This document shows positions 1 to 11,179 of a stretch of DNA of 64,000 nucleotides, in pieces. The position numbers and the translations under genes are program-made. The notes beneath the pieces were generated by a model. It saw only the letters and a program-made list of their open reading frames with translations, ran no database searches and was not told the origin of the DNA. Origin of the DNA: Calocera cornea HHB12733 (lineage: Eukaryota; Basidiomycota; Dacrymycetes; Dacrymycetales; Dacrymycetaceae); assembly GCA_001632435.1 (NCBI GenBank), contig KV423940.1, positions 1 through 64,000 of the forward strand. The letters run 5' to 3'. Each line of letters opens with the position of its first letter. Position 1 is the stretch's first letter.

Positions 1-2140
1 TCAAGGGGAGGGGGTATGGGACTGATGTTGGCGACACAGATCTTCCAACTGGACACGATATCACGATCTGTGATAGATGGACTCTCCACGGGTAAGGGAA
101 GAGGGGAATGCTCGGCCCGGACGGAATCGGTCCGAGAGAGTGAAGGAGGTTGAGGGGGCAAACGAGGTGGAAGGTCCTGAGGTGTAACGAAGGTTGGATA
201 GGGAGGCGCATGGATGGGGGGGGATGGGAACGAAGAAGACGAGGTTGACGCAAGCCGATTAGACAATGTGGGAGGAGCTTGCAGGGAGGCAAGGGGGCCT
301 TGATGATATGGAGGAAGTCGATCGGTCTGGATTGGGGCAGACAGAGAAAGGGGCGCGTCTGCAGGAGGGTTGGACAGGAGCGAGGCGATAGGGTGTGGGG
401 AGACGGGGCGGTTCGGATCGTACATACGGCTAACGATGGGTGACGGCGACCGAACGGGGTGCGGAGGGGATGGAACGGTGGTGGGTGGGGGTGGAAGGAC
501 GGGGCTGGGGACGCGGATGGATGGTCCGGGACCAGGAGGGTAGGGCTCGCTGTAGGAAGGGGGAGGCAGAGGCGCAGCATACAAAGACGCGTGGTGAGGT
601 GTAGTGTAGGCGAGGGGAAGGGTGGCGGAGGGTGCGTACGGGACACCGTCAGAGGACGAATTGGGGGGTTGTCGATGCGAATTGGGTTGTGCGGCGGAAG
701 TATGTAGATTGTAAGGGGCTCCATGATCAGAAGGCCAGGCATGGTATGGGTCGGGGAAGGTGGACGTGGAGGGTGTGGGGGGGTTGCCATTGAGAAGTGG
801 CGGAGGTAACCATCTGGAAGAGCTGAGGACTGGAGGAGACCTGGAGCGGAGGGCCCGATCGGTAATGGCGCGGAGTAGATGGAGATCGACGGGTTTCTAT
901 AGGAAATACTTAGAATGAGAAAATGAGGGGCAAGAGTATCGTACTCTGGGTGCGGCGGCACAGCATGCAATGGTGTCGCTTTTAAAATAGTCCATAAATG
1001 GCCAAACAGGAACGTTTTCGGTGTGGTGTTGGGGGTCGGACAGAGCGCCATACGCAGGGGCTGATATAGTAATGGGGGTAAGCCATTAGTGGGGCAGGGA
1101 GAGGAAGAAGGGCGAACCAAATTCAAGTACGAAGGGTAGTCCATGCGCTTTGCGGGGGCCACGCACGTACTTGGAAAGCGACTTCATGAGGGAACCAACG
1201 GTGAGACTGTCGAGAACGGTGGCTGGGATCATGTTGGTACGGTGTGGTAATAGGGGGACAAGGGGGAGGAGAGGTGATGAAGTGGCTGCACTGGGAAAAC
1301 CGGGAGCAGGATGGAGCGGGGCAGATGGGATGGTGAGATGAGAAAAGATGTTGAGGAGGTGGGTGACGACGTGGGATAGGGTGGTATCGTCCGGTAACGT
1401 AAGGCAGGCCAGAAGACCCTCGGCATTGCTCCTGAGTAAAGGTTAGGAGGAGATGATACTAAGGGGGGGGAGAGCGAGGAGGTACTGACGCCTCGAGAAA
1501 GGGAATAAAAGCGGTAATGTAGCGCTTGTGGACAAGGGGCTGGTCCTAGAGATGGGAATAGGATAAGCAAACAGGAAGGAGTATGGGTGAAAGAGGAGAG
1601 GGGACGTACCGTACTCGGTGAAGGGTAGGCAGGAAATACCCGGAGTAAGGCGAGAAACTCGGAAGAAGGTGGCGAAGCATGGGGTATCATGCGTCGAGAC
1701 CGGATAGGCCGTTGTCGTAGATGATTCTCTTCGACGGTCGGGGCTGTATGACGTTGCATGCTTCGAGTACGGGATGCAAGAGAGTACGTACGGGCTTGAG
1801 ATTCGGATGGGACGGAGGGTGCCGCTGCAGCAGGGAGTTGCGGTTGATGTGGGAGAGGGTGCGAAGTGTTTTCAGAATGAGAGGCGATAATGCGGCGAAC
1901 GGCGTCTTGCGCGGTATTACGACCAGGTCCAGTGGGCGCCATAATGCTCAGAAGATTATGAGCAAGTTGAGGGTCGCGCGGTGTGGCAGGCGGCAGAAAG
2001 TGTTGAAAGGAAGATGGCGGAATTGTCAGGTTGCGTGCGTCGCCATTGTCCAGATTGGTGGATAGGGGGGGGGGAGGCAGGTGATTTAGGAGTGGATGAC
2101 TGCAGGAATGACATGGAAGGATAAGCGTAGGCGAGTCCAT
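1..2140 (-). CDS. Proline-rich hypothetical protein, 3' end beyond the window
   Basis: I do not recognise this protein. Three 5' exons join in consistent phase: 1610-2140 (177 codons, donor GTACGT), 1490-1545 (donor GTCAGT) and 1171-1431 (donor GTACGT). A further long open stretch reads from about 900 down to position 1, where the protein leaves the window still open. Exon 1 is Ser/Pro/Arg-rich. Exons 2-3 look globular (SNAEGLLACLTLPDD, VLDSLTVGSLMKSL). The last exon is extremely Pro/Ser-rich, which suggests a disordered tail. The Met at 2140 was chosen as the first in a coding-looking reading frame; a Met at 1942 is possible. The join between about 1170 and 900 is unresolved. The gene is divergent from the amidohydrolase at 3245. 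The phase agreement makes a real gene likely; the function is unknown. Confidence 0.55.
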
Positions 2141-3244
2141 GGGCGGGTAGACGCCATTAGAAAGGAGGAATCCGGGATGATCACGGGGTAAAACATAGCA
2201 AGAGCAGGCGCAGTGTGAGTTAGTAGGGTAGCCATGAGAGGGTGGGGTCAAGCAGGGATGGACGAAGTGTCGCACGGTACTGAGGACAGCTGGAGTAGAC
2301 ATACGGACGAGTATGGGAGGGGGAGGGGGTGATCGCAAAGAGTGAGCGCGAACGCAGCGGCGGGACACTGATAAGGAGAGAAGGGTGAAGGGAGGTAGGG
2401 ACAGGAACGGGGGGGGGGGGAGTCAGTGGGAGCGGGATGAAACAGAGGAGATAAGAGAGAGGTATGGCGTGCCGTTGGGGATAGCGATCCACGGCATGTG
2501 GCGCCCAATAAATGCCCAGAAATACAGTAGAAGGAGAAGGTAAATAGATCCATGATGATGCAGTGGCAGACCCCAAAAACAGTAAACGCGGGGGACGGTA
2601 AACAAGAAACGAGAAAACAGCGGGAAAAAAAAAAGGGAGTGGATACCGTGGGTATCAGACAGTACGGGGTCCGGCATGGCACAATCTGTTGCCGGCGGAA
2701 GCAAGGCAGGTTTCGTTGGCGGTACACGTCGGTACGGGTCAGTACGGGATGGTACAGGCACGGAAGCGTAAGTATACGGAAGCATCCATGGGGAGGCGGG
2801 GTCAATACTGTGAGTACGGGACGGATACTGTCGGTCTCTGTCAGTACCGGACGGTACCAGACGGTACCCGACGGTACCCGACGGTACCCGACGGTATGGG
2901 GCAGTATCGGACAGTACCTGACAGTATAGCTTCCGTAGGTAGGGTTTTGTCCGGCTTACGCTGTGTTAGACGTGTCGTCACAAGGATTCCCGGCGGTAAG
3001 GGTCGTCCCCAATCAGACCTCTCATGCCGCTGTCCACCGCAGTACCCGATGTCTGCGGGTAGGACCTGAGTTGGCAGATGTGGAGCACAAGCCTATCCCG
3101 CCCTCAACAGTCCTGATAGACAGCACTGGCACCATGCGCAGGACGGCTCGGGGGCGTTCACACCTCTTTGCTGGCTAGTGTCTAAGGAAAGCCAAATGCA
3201 CGCACTTGCACAGGCCACCTGGTTCATCCCTGCTGTTCACTGAA
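2141..3244. promoter_or_regulatory. Divergent intergenic region with GTAC-rich repeat
   Basis: This is about 1.1 kb between two divergent gene starts. No convincing gene was seen; the overlapping open frames on both strands are repeat-driven. The part from 2640 to 2940 is packed with GTAC/GTAT words, described as a separate repeat. Confidence 0.5.
2700..2935 (+). repeat. Degenerate 10-bp tandem repeat, ACGGTACCCG-like
   Basis: From about 2850 to 2930 the sequence reads as consecutive 10-mers of the type ACGGTACCCG, with variants ending CCAG, TGGG and TCGG and a related ACAGTACCTG. Looser GGTACnGG words extend upstream to about 2700. The 10-bp spacing puts successive GTAC cores on one face of the helix. 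A related GTAC-rich tract lies at 63400-63600, also in a divergent promoter. Confidence 0.75.
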
Positions 3245-4648
3245 ATGGCTGCCCAACCGACGCGACTCTATGTGCACGCTACCATCATCACCATAAACAA
3301 GGATCGCCATATTATATCGGATGGAGCTCTCTTGGTTGAAGGCGATCGCATAGCCGCCATAGGCAAAGCCAGCGATCTGGTATCCCAACATCCTAAGGCG
3401 GTGATCATCGACTGCACCGGAAAGGTGATCATCCCCGGCCTGGTCGACACGCACGTCCACACGGCCCAGTCCCTCCTTCGAGGATGTGCGGACGACCTCT
3501 CCCTAATCGACTGGCTCTGCGAGCGCGTCTGGGTGATGCAAGGCAACTTCACCCACGCGGACGGGTACGCCGCGGCGCGCCTGACAATCTCCGAGATGCT
3601 CAAGTCCGGCACGACGACCTTCCTGGAGTGTATGCTCGCGGACCGATACGGCTTCGATGGCGTTGCACGGGCGGTAGAGGAGAGCGGCATCCGCGCGTGC
3701 CTCGGAAAGATCGTCATGGACATCCCGACGTACGCGACCAAGGGCGCGTTCAGCATGCACCCGGGGCTAGTCGAGGACCGCGAGACGTCCCTGCTGGGGA
3801 CGCTCAAGATGCACGAGAGATGGCACGGCGCCGCCGACGGACGCATACACGTCTGGTTTGGTGCCCGCACTCCGGGGGGCGTCTCGCTCGCTCTGTACAA
3901 GGAGATGACGAAGCTGGCGAAGGAGAAGGGGATCCGGATCACCATGCACTGCGCGGAGGTCGAGGCGGACCGGACCTACTTCCGTGAGGAGCACGCTCAG
4001 TCGCCGATGGAGTTCTGTCACTCCGTCGGGCTGCTCGGCCCGGGCACGGTGCTCGCGCACATGGTGTGGCTCGACTCGGCGGACATCGGCATGCTCGCGC
4101 AGACGGGCACGCACGTTGCCCACTGCCCCAACTCGAACAGCAAGCTCGCCTCGGGGTTCGCCAAGGTGCCCGAGATGCTCGAGCGCGGGGTGAACGTCGG
4201 CCTGGGCTGCGACGGCGCGCCGTGCAACAACACGCATGACCTGATACGCGAGATGCGCGCAGCGGCGACGGTCCACAAGGCCGTCAGGCTCGACCCGACT
4301 ATCATGCCCGCGGAGACGGTGCTGGAGATGGCCACGATCAACGGTGCGAAAGCGCTTGGACTTGAAGCGGAGATCGGCAGCCTCGAGGTGGGCAAGAAAG
4401 CGGACTTCGTGGTTATGGAGCTCGATAAGCTGTATACGACGCCCAACTTCAACCCGGTGTCGACTATCGTGTATTGCTGCTCTGGAGCTGACGTGGTGAC
4501 TGTTGTGGTGGATGGGAAGGAGGTTGTCTCGAATAGGAAGCTGGTGAACTGGGATGAGCAGGAGGTGATCAGCGAAGCGGCCAAGAGGGCAAAGGCGCTT
4601 GCGGAGAAAGCAGGCATAGATGTACGACCCAAGTGGCCGGTTATATAG
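3245..4648 (+). CDS. Amidohydrolase, TRZ/ATZ (MTA/SAH deaminase-like) family
   Basis: Intronless, 467 residues from the Met at 3245; an in-frame Met at 3206 would add 13 residues, but 3245 has the better context (gaaATGg) and fits the usual family start. The metal site of cyclic amidohydrolases is visible: HVH in VDTHVHTAQSLLRG near residue 60, a later His in TMHCAEVEAD, a His in LAHMVWLD and the Asp in GLGCDGAPCNN. The family hydrolyses exocyclic amino groups or chlorine from purine, pterin or triazine rings, releasing ammonia where the group is an amine. The HTAQSLLRG and CDGAPCNN motifs are typical of 5'-methylthioadenosine/S-adenosylhomocysteine deaminase relatives, so a nucleoside or base deaminase is likely, but the substrate cannot be fixed from sequence. 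No targeting signal is seen. It lies head-to-tail 133 bp before PEX7. Confidence 0.9.
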   Translation: MAAQPTRLYVHATIITINKDRHIISDGALLVEGDRIAAIGKASDLVSQHPKAVIIDCTGKVIIPGLVDTHVHTAQSLLRGCADDLSLIDWLCERVWVMQGNFTHADGYAAARLTISEMLKSGTTTFLECMLADRYGFDGVARAVEESGIRACLGKIVMDIPTYATKGAFSMHPGLVEDRETSLLGTLKMHERWHGAADGRIHVWFGARTPGGVSLALYKEMTKLAKEKGIRITMHCAEVEADRTYFREEHAQSPMEFCHSVGLLGPGTVLAHMVWLDSADIGMLAQTGTHVAHCPNSNSKLASGFAKVPEMLERGVNVGLGCDGAPCNNTHDLIREMRAAATVHKAVRLDPTIMPAETVLEMATINGAKALGLEAEIGSLEVGKKADFVVMELDKLYTTPNFNPVSTIVYCCSGADVVTVVVDGKEVVSNRKLVNWDEQEVISEAAKRAKALAEKAGIDVRPKWPVI

Positions 4649-4781
4649 GAGTTCGAAAGTAATAATTAGGGGAACATATTTCTGCAAGTGCTATGGAAGC
4701 TGCAGTCCAGGGTCTTCCGGCTATATAACAGGTTCCTCTCGCAGGCCGCCAGCCCTGCACTCCCCCACCCCCTTCAAGCCA

Positions 4782-5964
4782 ATGCAGTCCGTCTACCGCA
4801 CCTCGCCCTACGCCTGCTACTCCCTCGCCTGGTCGCCCTTCCACCCGCATCGGCTCGCCGTAGCAGGCGCAGCGAACTTCGGCCTGGTCGGGAACGGGCG
4901 GCTGCTCACCCTCACCCCGCAGGGCATAGAGAAGGCGTGAGTGAGTGCTCTGCCGGCGCTTGTGCGCTCGGGCTGACGCGTGGGGTCATAGATACACAAC
5001 CCAGGACGGGGTGTACGATGTAGCGTGGAACGAGCTGCATGAGAACCAGGTCGTAGGTGGCTCCGGCGACGGGTCGATCAAGCTCTGGGACCTTGCCGTG
5101 CCTGTGCGTCCCCCACTGCCCTACTACCCATTTCCGCCCACTGCTCACTCGGACAGCAGGACTTCCCCATCCGGAACTGGCACGAGCACGGGCGAGAAGT
5201 ATTCTCCGTCGACTGGTCGAACCTCGACAAGCGCCTCTTCTGCTCCTCCTCGTGGGACGGCAGCATCAAGCTGTTCACGCCTGACCGGCCCGCCAGCCTG
5301 CTCACAATCCCCGCGGCGCAGACGTGCACTTACGCGGCGTTGTTCTCGCCCCATCAGCCTGCGCTGATCGCCTCCTGCGCAAGCTCAGGCCTGCTGACGC
5401 TCTTCGACGTCCGACTACCGAACCTCCCCCAGTCCACCACACCAACACCCGGCCCAACCGCACCAGCAACGCCAGCGCTCTCCGTCCCCGCCTCACCCGG
5501 CGAGCTCCTTACACTCGATTGGAACAAGTATGCCCCACACACGATCGCCACGTCTGGAGTGGACAAGATCGTGCGCGTGTGGGATACGCGGATGCTCGGG
5601 CATGGAGGGAACGTCGGTGGGGTGTGTACGGGCAGCTTGGCGGGACATCAGTATGCCGTTAGGAAGGTGCAGTGGAGTGCACATCGGGCGGATGTGATTG
5701 CCAGTGCGAGCTATGACATGACGTGTCGAATGTGAGCGTTCTTTTATTTGCAACGTGCAGGTCTGATCCCAGTTGTCTCGTAGATGGACAACACAGCCAG
5801 CATCGCCCGCCTCGCCCACACAGCTGTACGTATACGAGCCGCACACCGAGTTCGTGGTCGGCTGCGCCTGGTCCTTCTTTGACGAAGACGTACTCGCCAC
5901 CTGCAGCTGGGACCAAACGGTGCAGGTGTTCCGCCCACCGCTCCCGCCTCCGAAACACATGTGA
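4782..5964 (+). CDS. PEX7: Peroxin-7, WD40 receptor for PTS2 cargo
   Basis: Four exons join in phase: 4782-4936, 4992-5103, 5160-5731 and 5784-5964, giving 340 codons with the stop (339 residues). The start YRTSPYACYSLAWSPFHPHR and the run of WD40 blades (DGSIKLWDL, VFSVDWSNLDKRLFCSSSWDGSIKLF, TIATSGVDKIVRVWDTR, FVVGCAWSFFDEDVLATCSWDQ) are those of Pex7, which binds N-terminal PTS2 signals in the cytosol and delivers the proteins to the peroxisomal import machinery. Fungal Pex7 usually works with a co-receptor of the Pex20 type, not encoded here. A Pro/Thr/Ala-rich insert lies between two blades (about 5420-5500). Length matches the family. It converges with RPB4, with 122 bp between stops. 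Confidence 0.92.
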
Positions 5965-6086
5965 GCCGCGTAGCTCGCGCATGGAGCGAGTGTGTGTAGT
6001 GTATTTGTCATGAATTGATGATAGTGTACAATATGCAATGTCCCATCAACGACCCTATAACTCGCAGCAACCAGTTCAGAGAACGG

Positions 6087-6615
6087 TCATGTCTGGAACT
6101 TGCGCAGCGTCTGCATCTCATCCAGTATCCCCTGCATCACCTCGTCGTCATATCTCTGCAGCCTGCCCTAAATATCAGCATCAACCCGCGCGACGAAGCC
6201 ATCCAACTCACGTAGGAATAACACTCTTCGCCTCATCGGCCGTGAGCGGAGTCAGGTTCGCGATCTGGGCAGTCTCGAACTGTGCGAGGTCCTCGATCCC
6301 GCGGGAAATGAGCGCACGGACCGCCTGGGTCGACTCCTGCGTGGGGAACTTTGTGAACGTGCGGACGTAGTCCAGGGTCTTGTTGTACACCCTTCACAAC
6401 AGGTCAGTTCAGCACCACTACTACATTACATAGCGCATAACGACGTACTGGGTATCAGGTGCACCCCGTTCCCGGGGCAACTCGAGCAAGAACCGAACTT
6501 CGGAGATGGACAGGCAGAGGTCGTTGGAGAACTCTGAGCCGAGCTTGAGCTGCGATGCGTCCTCCTCCTCCGCTTGGTTCTGCTGCAGACGCAGCGCCAT
6601 GTTGGATGTGGCCAT
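6087..6615 (-). CDS. RPB4: RNA polymerase II subunit RPB4
   Basis: Three exons, 6449-6615, 6212-6391 and 6087-6162, give exactly 141 codons (140 residues). The protein reads MATSNMALRLQQNQAEEEDA at the start, then NDLCLSISEVRFLLE, VYNKTLDYVRTFTKFPTQES and a C-terminal helix DDEVMQGILDEMQTLRKFQT. These are the hallmarks of Rpb4, which pairs with Rpb7 to form the stalk of RNA polymerase II and contributes to initiation and mRNA fate. The last intron has two nearby acceptors; GCAG at 6166-6163 keeps the conserved reading frame, the upstream TTTAG does not. It is divergent from the gene at 6833 with a 217-bp shared promoter, and convergent with PEX7. Confidence 0.93.
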
Positions 6616-6832
6616 TTTGATGAGTCGGCAGCTGGTGGTTTGTGGTTTGTGGAGGGTGGTTGGCCTGAGTGCGAGATGGCAGTAGTTGAGCAAGGGCAGA
6701 AGGCGGGCGACAGGAAAGACGCTGAGTGGGTGATGGGTGGCGATGCAGAAGCCATTTGAGGGACTAGGGTCCACCATTTACGGGAGTTGGGTCGTCACTC
6801 TCCGGCCCTCATCCCGCCAGTGGACAACCACC

Positions 6833-7974
6833 ATGGCTGACCCAAAGAAGGACCCGTCTTGGTCAATCCACAGGTGCGCCTGCCTATATTGTATAGAAAA
6901 CCTATCACTGAATGAGGCTACAGCGCACAGGACTTTGTCAACAAGGCGGCGTCCACGGCCGTTCATACCGCTTCCAGCGTGGCTTCCTCCGCAGCCTCCT
7001 CCGTCACGGTCGTTGCGACCGACGCGGTATCGGCGGCGTCCTCCATCCTTCCCACCTCGGTGCCCGAGGCCACTCAATCACTACTCCCCGACCCCGAGGG
7101 GCTCGACTTGACGATCTGCCGCGTGTGTGGTACGCAGTACTCCACTCCAGCGCCGCGCATTACCTGCCCCATCTGCGAGGACCCGCGGCAGTACGTGCCC
7201 CCCGCTGGTCTCTCCTGGACGACCCTGCGGGAGCTGCGCGCGAGCGGATCGTACAAGAACGAGATCACACCTATTGCGCACAACTCGCACGCGCACGCGA
7301 TCGTCACTAGCCCCAGGCTCGGCATCGGCCAGCGCGCGATCCTCATCAAGACCGCCAAGGGGAACGTGCTGTGGGACTGTGTCGCCTACCTGGACGCGGC
7401 GACGATCGCGGCTGTCAAAGCGCTCGGCGGGATCAGCGCGATCGTCATCTCCCACCCGCACTTCTACACGACCGCGGGCGTGTGGGCGGACGTGTTCGAG
7501 TGCACGGTGTACACCTCCCTGCTGGACTCGCACTGGCTGCAGCGGCGCACTCCCCGACACTTCCTGTTCACCGATGGACAAGAGATCCCCCTAGTCCGCC
7601 AGGGCGTGATCGACGTCGCCGTCTGCGGTGGCCACTTCCCCGGCTCCGTCGTCCTCTGCCACGCGCACCGGCTTTACACAGCAGACACGATCCAGGTCGT
7701 CCCCTCCGGGCTGAACCCCCCCGCGCCAAAGGGCCACGTCGCCGCCCGGGAGACGGTGAGCTTCGCGTTCATGTGGAGCTACCCAAACATGATCCCCCTT
7801 GACTGGAAGGCGGTGCGGTCGATCTGGAAGGCTGTGGAGCACCTGGAGTGGAAGGACGTGCATGGCGGGTTCACGGGGCTGGACGTGTATGGGGAGGGCA
7901 AGAAACGCGTGTATGATAGTGCGAGGATCGTGATCAAGCGGCTGGGAGGGGACGACGATGTGCTGTATGACTGA
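6833..7974 (+). CDS. Metallo-beta-lactamase-like protein with N-terminal Cys pairs
   Basis: Two exons, 6833-6873 and 6924-7974, give 364 codons (363 residues). After an Ala/Ser/Thr-rich N-terminus comes a short Cys-pair module (CRVCGTQY and CPICED, a zinc-ribbon-like pattern near residues 90-115). A domain follows with the order of an MBL fold: IVISHPHFYTTAGVWADVF (H-x-H), VCGGHFPGSVVL (a further His) and LYTADTIQVV (Asp). The classical HxHxDH is incomplete (HPHFYT), as in several fungal MBL relatives, so metal-dependent hydrolase activity is plausible but not certain. The C-terminus keeps the globular pattern HGGFTGLDVYGEGKKRV. Substrate unknown. No signal peptide is seen. Confidence 0.75.
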
Positions 7975-9519
7975 GCAGACCATACGATCTAGGGTTGGAC
8001 GGACGGGCATCTGTAGCGGTAGCGATGTACTGTATGCACGTGTGACGATGGGCATCAATGCACCGACACGGAGAAAAAGGGCGCTTGTACATGTGATCGC
8101 TAGTCCGCCTTTGCGGTGACACGCCACAGTATGTATGTATGTGGGCGGCGCACGCTCGCCCAGGAGGACTTGAGCGAGCAACGGACGGGCAGGTGCTGAA
8201 GGGGGGCAAGGCTGAGCGGGAGAGCTTGGAGAGGCGATGTGACTGACAGGTGCGTTGTCGGCGGGTTGTATGTAATAAGGCTTGTATGTACTGTCGTCAG
8301 AACTCGACGGAGAGAAACATAGCACATACGTATAATGTCTGACATGCGCGATCACAAGATCTTCTCCATCATACTCTGTGTAACTAGGAGTCCTAGTCAC
8401 AGGTCCAGCTGTTGCACGCATATCAATAACTGCAGGTTGCTGCTCAGTGCCAAAAGGATGCTAAGAAGAGGTGCTCAAGCACCTGCACGTGCACCGGGCA
8501 AAGGGAGCCTGCAGGGGTTCAGATTCATGCGGGGTTTGAATGCGCTCTTCCCCGCTGAATGCGGGCAGGCAAGCGCCGAGCGGACCTCCGAGGAACCCTG
8601 AGAAGAACTCCGGGCACAGCCACCGGAAAGGCTGTCATGCGCTTAGTCACGCGCGCTTTTGTGATGAGTGAAGTCCGCTGATGACGCGAAGCGTCGGCGG
8701 CTATCATGGGTTTTTGACACCGTTCCTTCTGTAGTTGGCACGCGTTACGAGCGGAGCCGAACAGCAGGGTTGCGCGATGGGACCTCGATGTGGGCTCTTA
8801 TCGTCTGGGCGAAGCTGCAAGTCATGCGCTGACTCATCTTCGCTTGGCGTGCATGGATGGAGCGTGATGAGGGTCCAGCGAGGTGCGGCCCGTCCATCGA
8901 TGCGTCCATCGACAGCGCTCTCGGCATGGATCGGGCGTGCGGATCGCTACCGTCGCTCGCTGGGTGGATGCTCGCTAGCCTGCTGCGAGCCCGGACGAGG
9001 AAACCCGCCTCCCTTTCCTAGGCGCGCCGATCCTGTGCATCAGCCGAGTTGGACACGCCGCCCCCGACCTCGGACGTCCGACAATTCGTCCACAGGGTCC
9101 ATCGATTCGTCATTCCTCCTGCCGCTCGGAAGGACAGGGGACAGGGCGGGCGTTGGCTAATGGCACGCTGACAAAGCGCAAAGTGCAGAGGAGTAATGCT
9201 GTAGCTGCGCGAGGTGAGCCTGGGCCAACGCAGGCGCGGGTTGAGCCTTCCCGCACTTCGCACATGACGCGCACCGAGCAGGCAGGACGATGCGCGGCGC
9301 CCGTATATAAGCGCTCTGCCATCGGACATCGCACCCACCAATCTGAAGAATTCCCGCACAGTCCATCGCTCCCCTCGACTCGGTATATTACACCCGACCC
9401 GCCCCCCAGGCTTGCTGTCTTCGCAACGCTCTGATCCCCACCGCTTGGCTCCCACTCCGACTGGACTGCATACAGCCACCTCCGCTCTCAAACTGACGAC
9501 CTTCAACGACAGCAGCAGC
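7975..9519. promoter_or_regulatory. 1.5-kb intergenic region
   Basis: I see no supported gene. The stretch holds the 3' flank of the gene ending at 7974 and the promoter of the membrane protein starting at 9520. A perfect 7-bp inverted repeat (AGGTGCT-CA-AGCACCT) near 8470 is followed by a GCACGTGC palindrome. Overlapping open frames between 8735 and 9700 look like GC-driven chance frames. Confidence 0.5.
9304..9310 (+). promoter_or_regulatory. TATA box (TATATAA)
   Basis: TATATAAGC lies about 210 bp upstream of the ATG at 9520, the clearest TATA element in this intergenic region. Confidence 0.5.
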
Positions 9520-11179
9520 ATGGAGTCCAACGGCAACCCGCCGTCCCTCCAACGAAGCGGGACGACCGTGCACTCCAAGGCGGCCATGAATCCGTCCGAC
9601 CCGCCGAAGAAGCGGCGGATCCACCTCCTCCCGCCGCCCTCGCACAAAGGCCCGGCGGCCACAAACCCCTATGGCACCAACGAGCGCGGCCTGCAGAAGT
9701 ACCACCATGGGTTCTTCGACCCATCCATCGCGCCCCTCCGCAAGGCGTACATGAAGCTCATGGGCACGATGACCCTCATCATCGTCATCATCCTCTGGGC
9801 GTGCCTCCCGCTCTACTGGGGCTCATTCTGGCTCGAGCTCACTCACTCCCCCGGGCTCACTGCATGGGTCGTCAACCGCGATGCTGGGAACTTTATCGGC
9901 GACTTTGTACAGCAGGCGATGGTCAACTCTAGCCACGGCATGTGGGATCCGATCCCCGAGGGCCACCTCGGCTGGCAGGTCGTCTCCGCCGCCGACGCGG
10001 GCTCGGACCAGGACATCGAGACGGCCGTCGCGGTGGACGAGCGGGTCTGGGTCGTGCTCGTCATCAAGGAGAATGCGACTGCGATCCTGCAAGAAGCGCG
10101 CGCGAACGGCGACCCGAGCTACGACCCGACCTCGGTGCTCACGTGGTACTTCTCCGAAGCGAGGAACGAGATCGCGACGGATACGATCATCCAGGAACTC
10201 ATCAACTTCATCCTGGGGTTCACGGCTGGTAGGCTCAACACCATCCTGGCCGCCGAGTATCTCGCCGAGATACAGGGGAACACGACCGCACTTGCCGCGC
10301 TCGCGAGGGCGCCGCAGACGATCGCGGGGCCGGTGGCGACCACGATGGTCAACTTGCGGCCGTATACTGCGCCGACGGCGATCGCGGTCGAGTTGGTGGG
10401 CTCGATCTACCTGATCATCGTCACCTTCATCTGGGTACGCTCTCTTTCCTCAACCCTTAACGTATGCAGGGCTGACTTAGCCTCTCTAGTCCAATGGGCA
10501 CGCCGCCGCGCGCATGATCGTCGCCCCTCACCTACGCACCAGCTCTTACCTGCGCCTGCGCATGATCGCACCCCTCATCTTCTACCTCCCCCTCTCCCTA
10601 GCCTTCAGCATGATCTCCCTCCCCTTCAAGCTTCCCTTCGACGGCAAGTACACGTATGCAGGCGGCTTCTTCCTTTACTGGTTCTTCTGCTACCTCGCCA
10701 TGAGCGCTCTGGGCCTTGCGATCGAAGCGATGATCACGCTGCTGACACCACGCTTCGCCTTCCTCTTCCTGGTCCCGTGGATCATCGCCAACGTCTCCGT
10801 CGCGCAGACGCCGTTCGAGCTCTGCGCCTGGTTCTACCGCTACGGCTACGGCTTCCCGGTATACAACCTCTCCGAGGCGGTGCGCACGATCCTGTTCGAT
10901 ACGCGCAACCTGCTCGGCCAGAACGCGGGCATCCTCCTCGGCTGGGCCGGGCTCAGCCTCATCACCATGCCCCTGTTCACGCTCATCATGCGCTCGATGG
11001 AGATGCGCAAGGCGCGCGCGGAGATCCGCGCAGCGACCGCCGCAAGGAAGGAGGACGTCGATGTCGATGTTGGGTACGAGGGTGGGGGGACGCTCGCCCA
11101 GGAGGAGGACACAAGGTCAGACGGCCAGTTGCTCGAGGGTGGCAAGACGGAGAACTCGACCATCGGCGAGGCGCGGTGA
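9520..11179 (+). CDS. SNG1/DUF3533-type multi-pass membrane protein
   Basis: Two exons, 9520-10434 (305 codons, phase 0, donor GTACGC) and 10490-11179. The layout is that of the fungal SNG1/DUF3533 family: a charged N-terminus, one membrane segment (LMGTMTLIIVIILWACLPLY, about residue 80), a large hydrophilic loop including WVVNRDAGNFIGDFV and WVVLVIKENAT, then several close membrane segments (ELVGSIYLIIVTFIW, MIAPLIFYLPLSLAFSMISL, GGFFLYWFFCYLAMSALGL, FAFLFLVPWIIANVSV, LGWAGLSLITMPLFTLIM) and an acidic tail. Yeast Sng1 confers resistance to nitrosoguanidine and is tied to plasma-membrane lipid asymmetry; the role here is inferred from family only. The segment FYRYGYGFPVYNLSEAVRTI is typical of the family. 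Confidence 0.8.

Noticed and set aside
2700..2935. CRISPR-like array
   Set aside because: The units are 10 bp with no unique spacers, and the genome is fungal; this is a short tandem repeat.
8335..9160. Small genes in the intergenic region before the SNG1-like gene
   Set aside because: Several short frames exist on both strands, but none shows a signal peptide, domain or consistent splice pattern.
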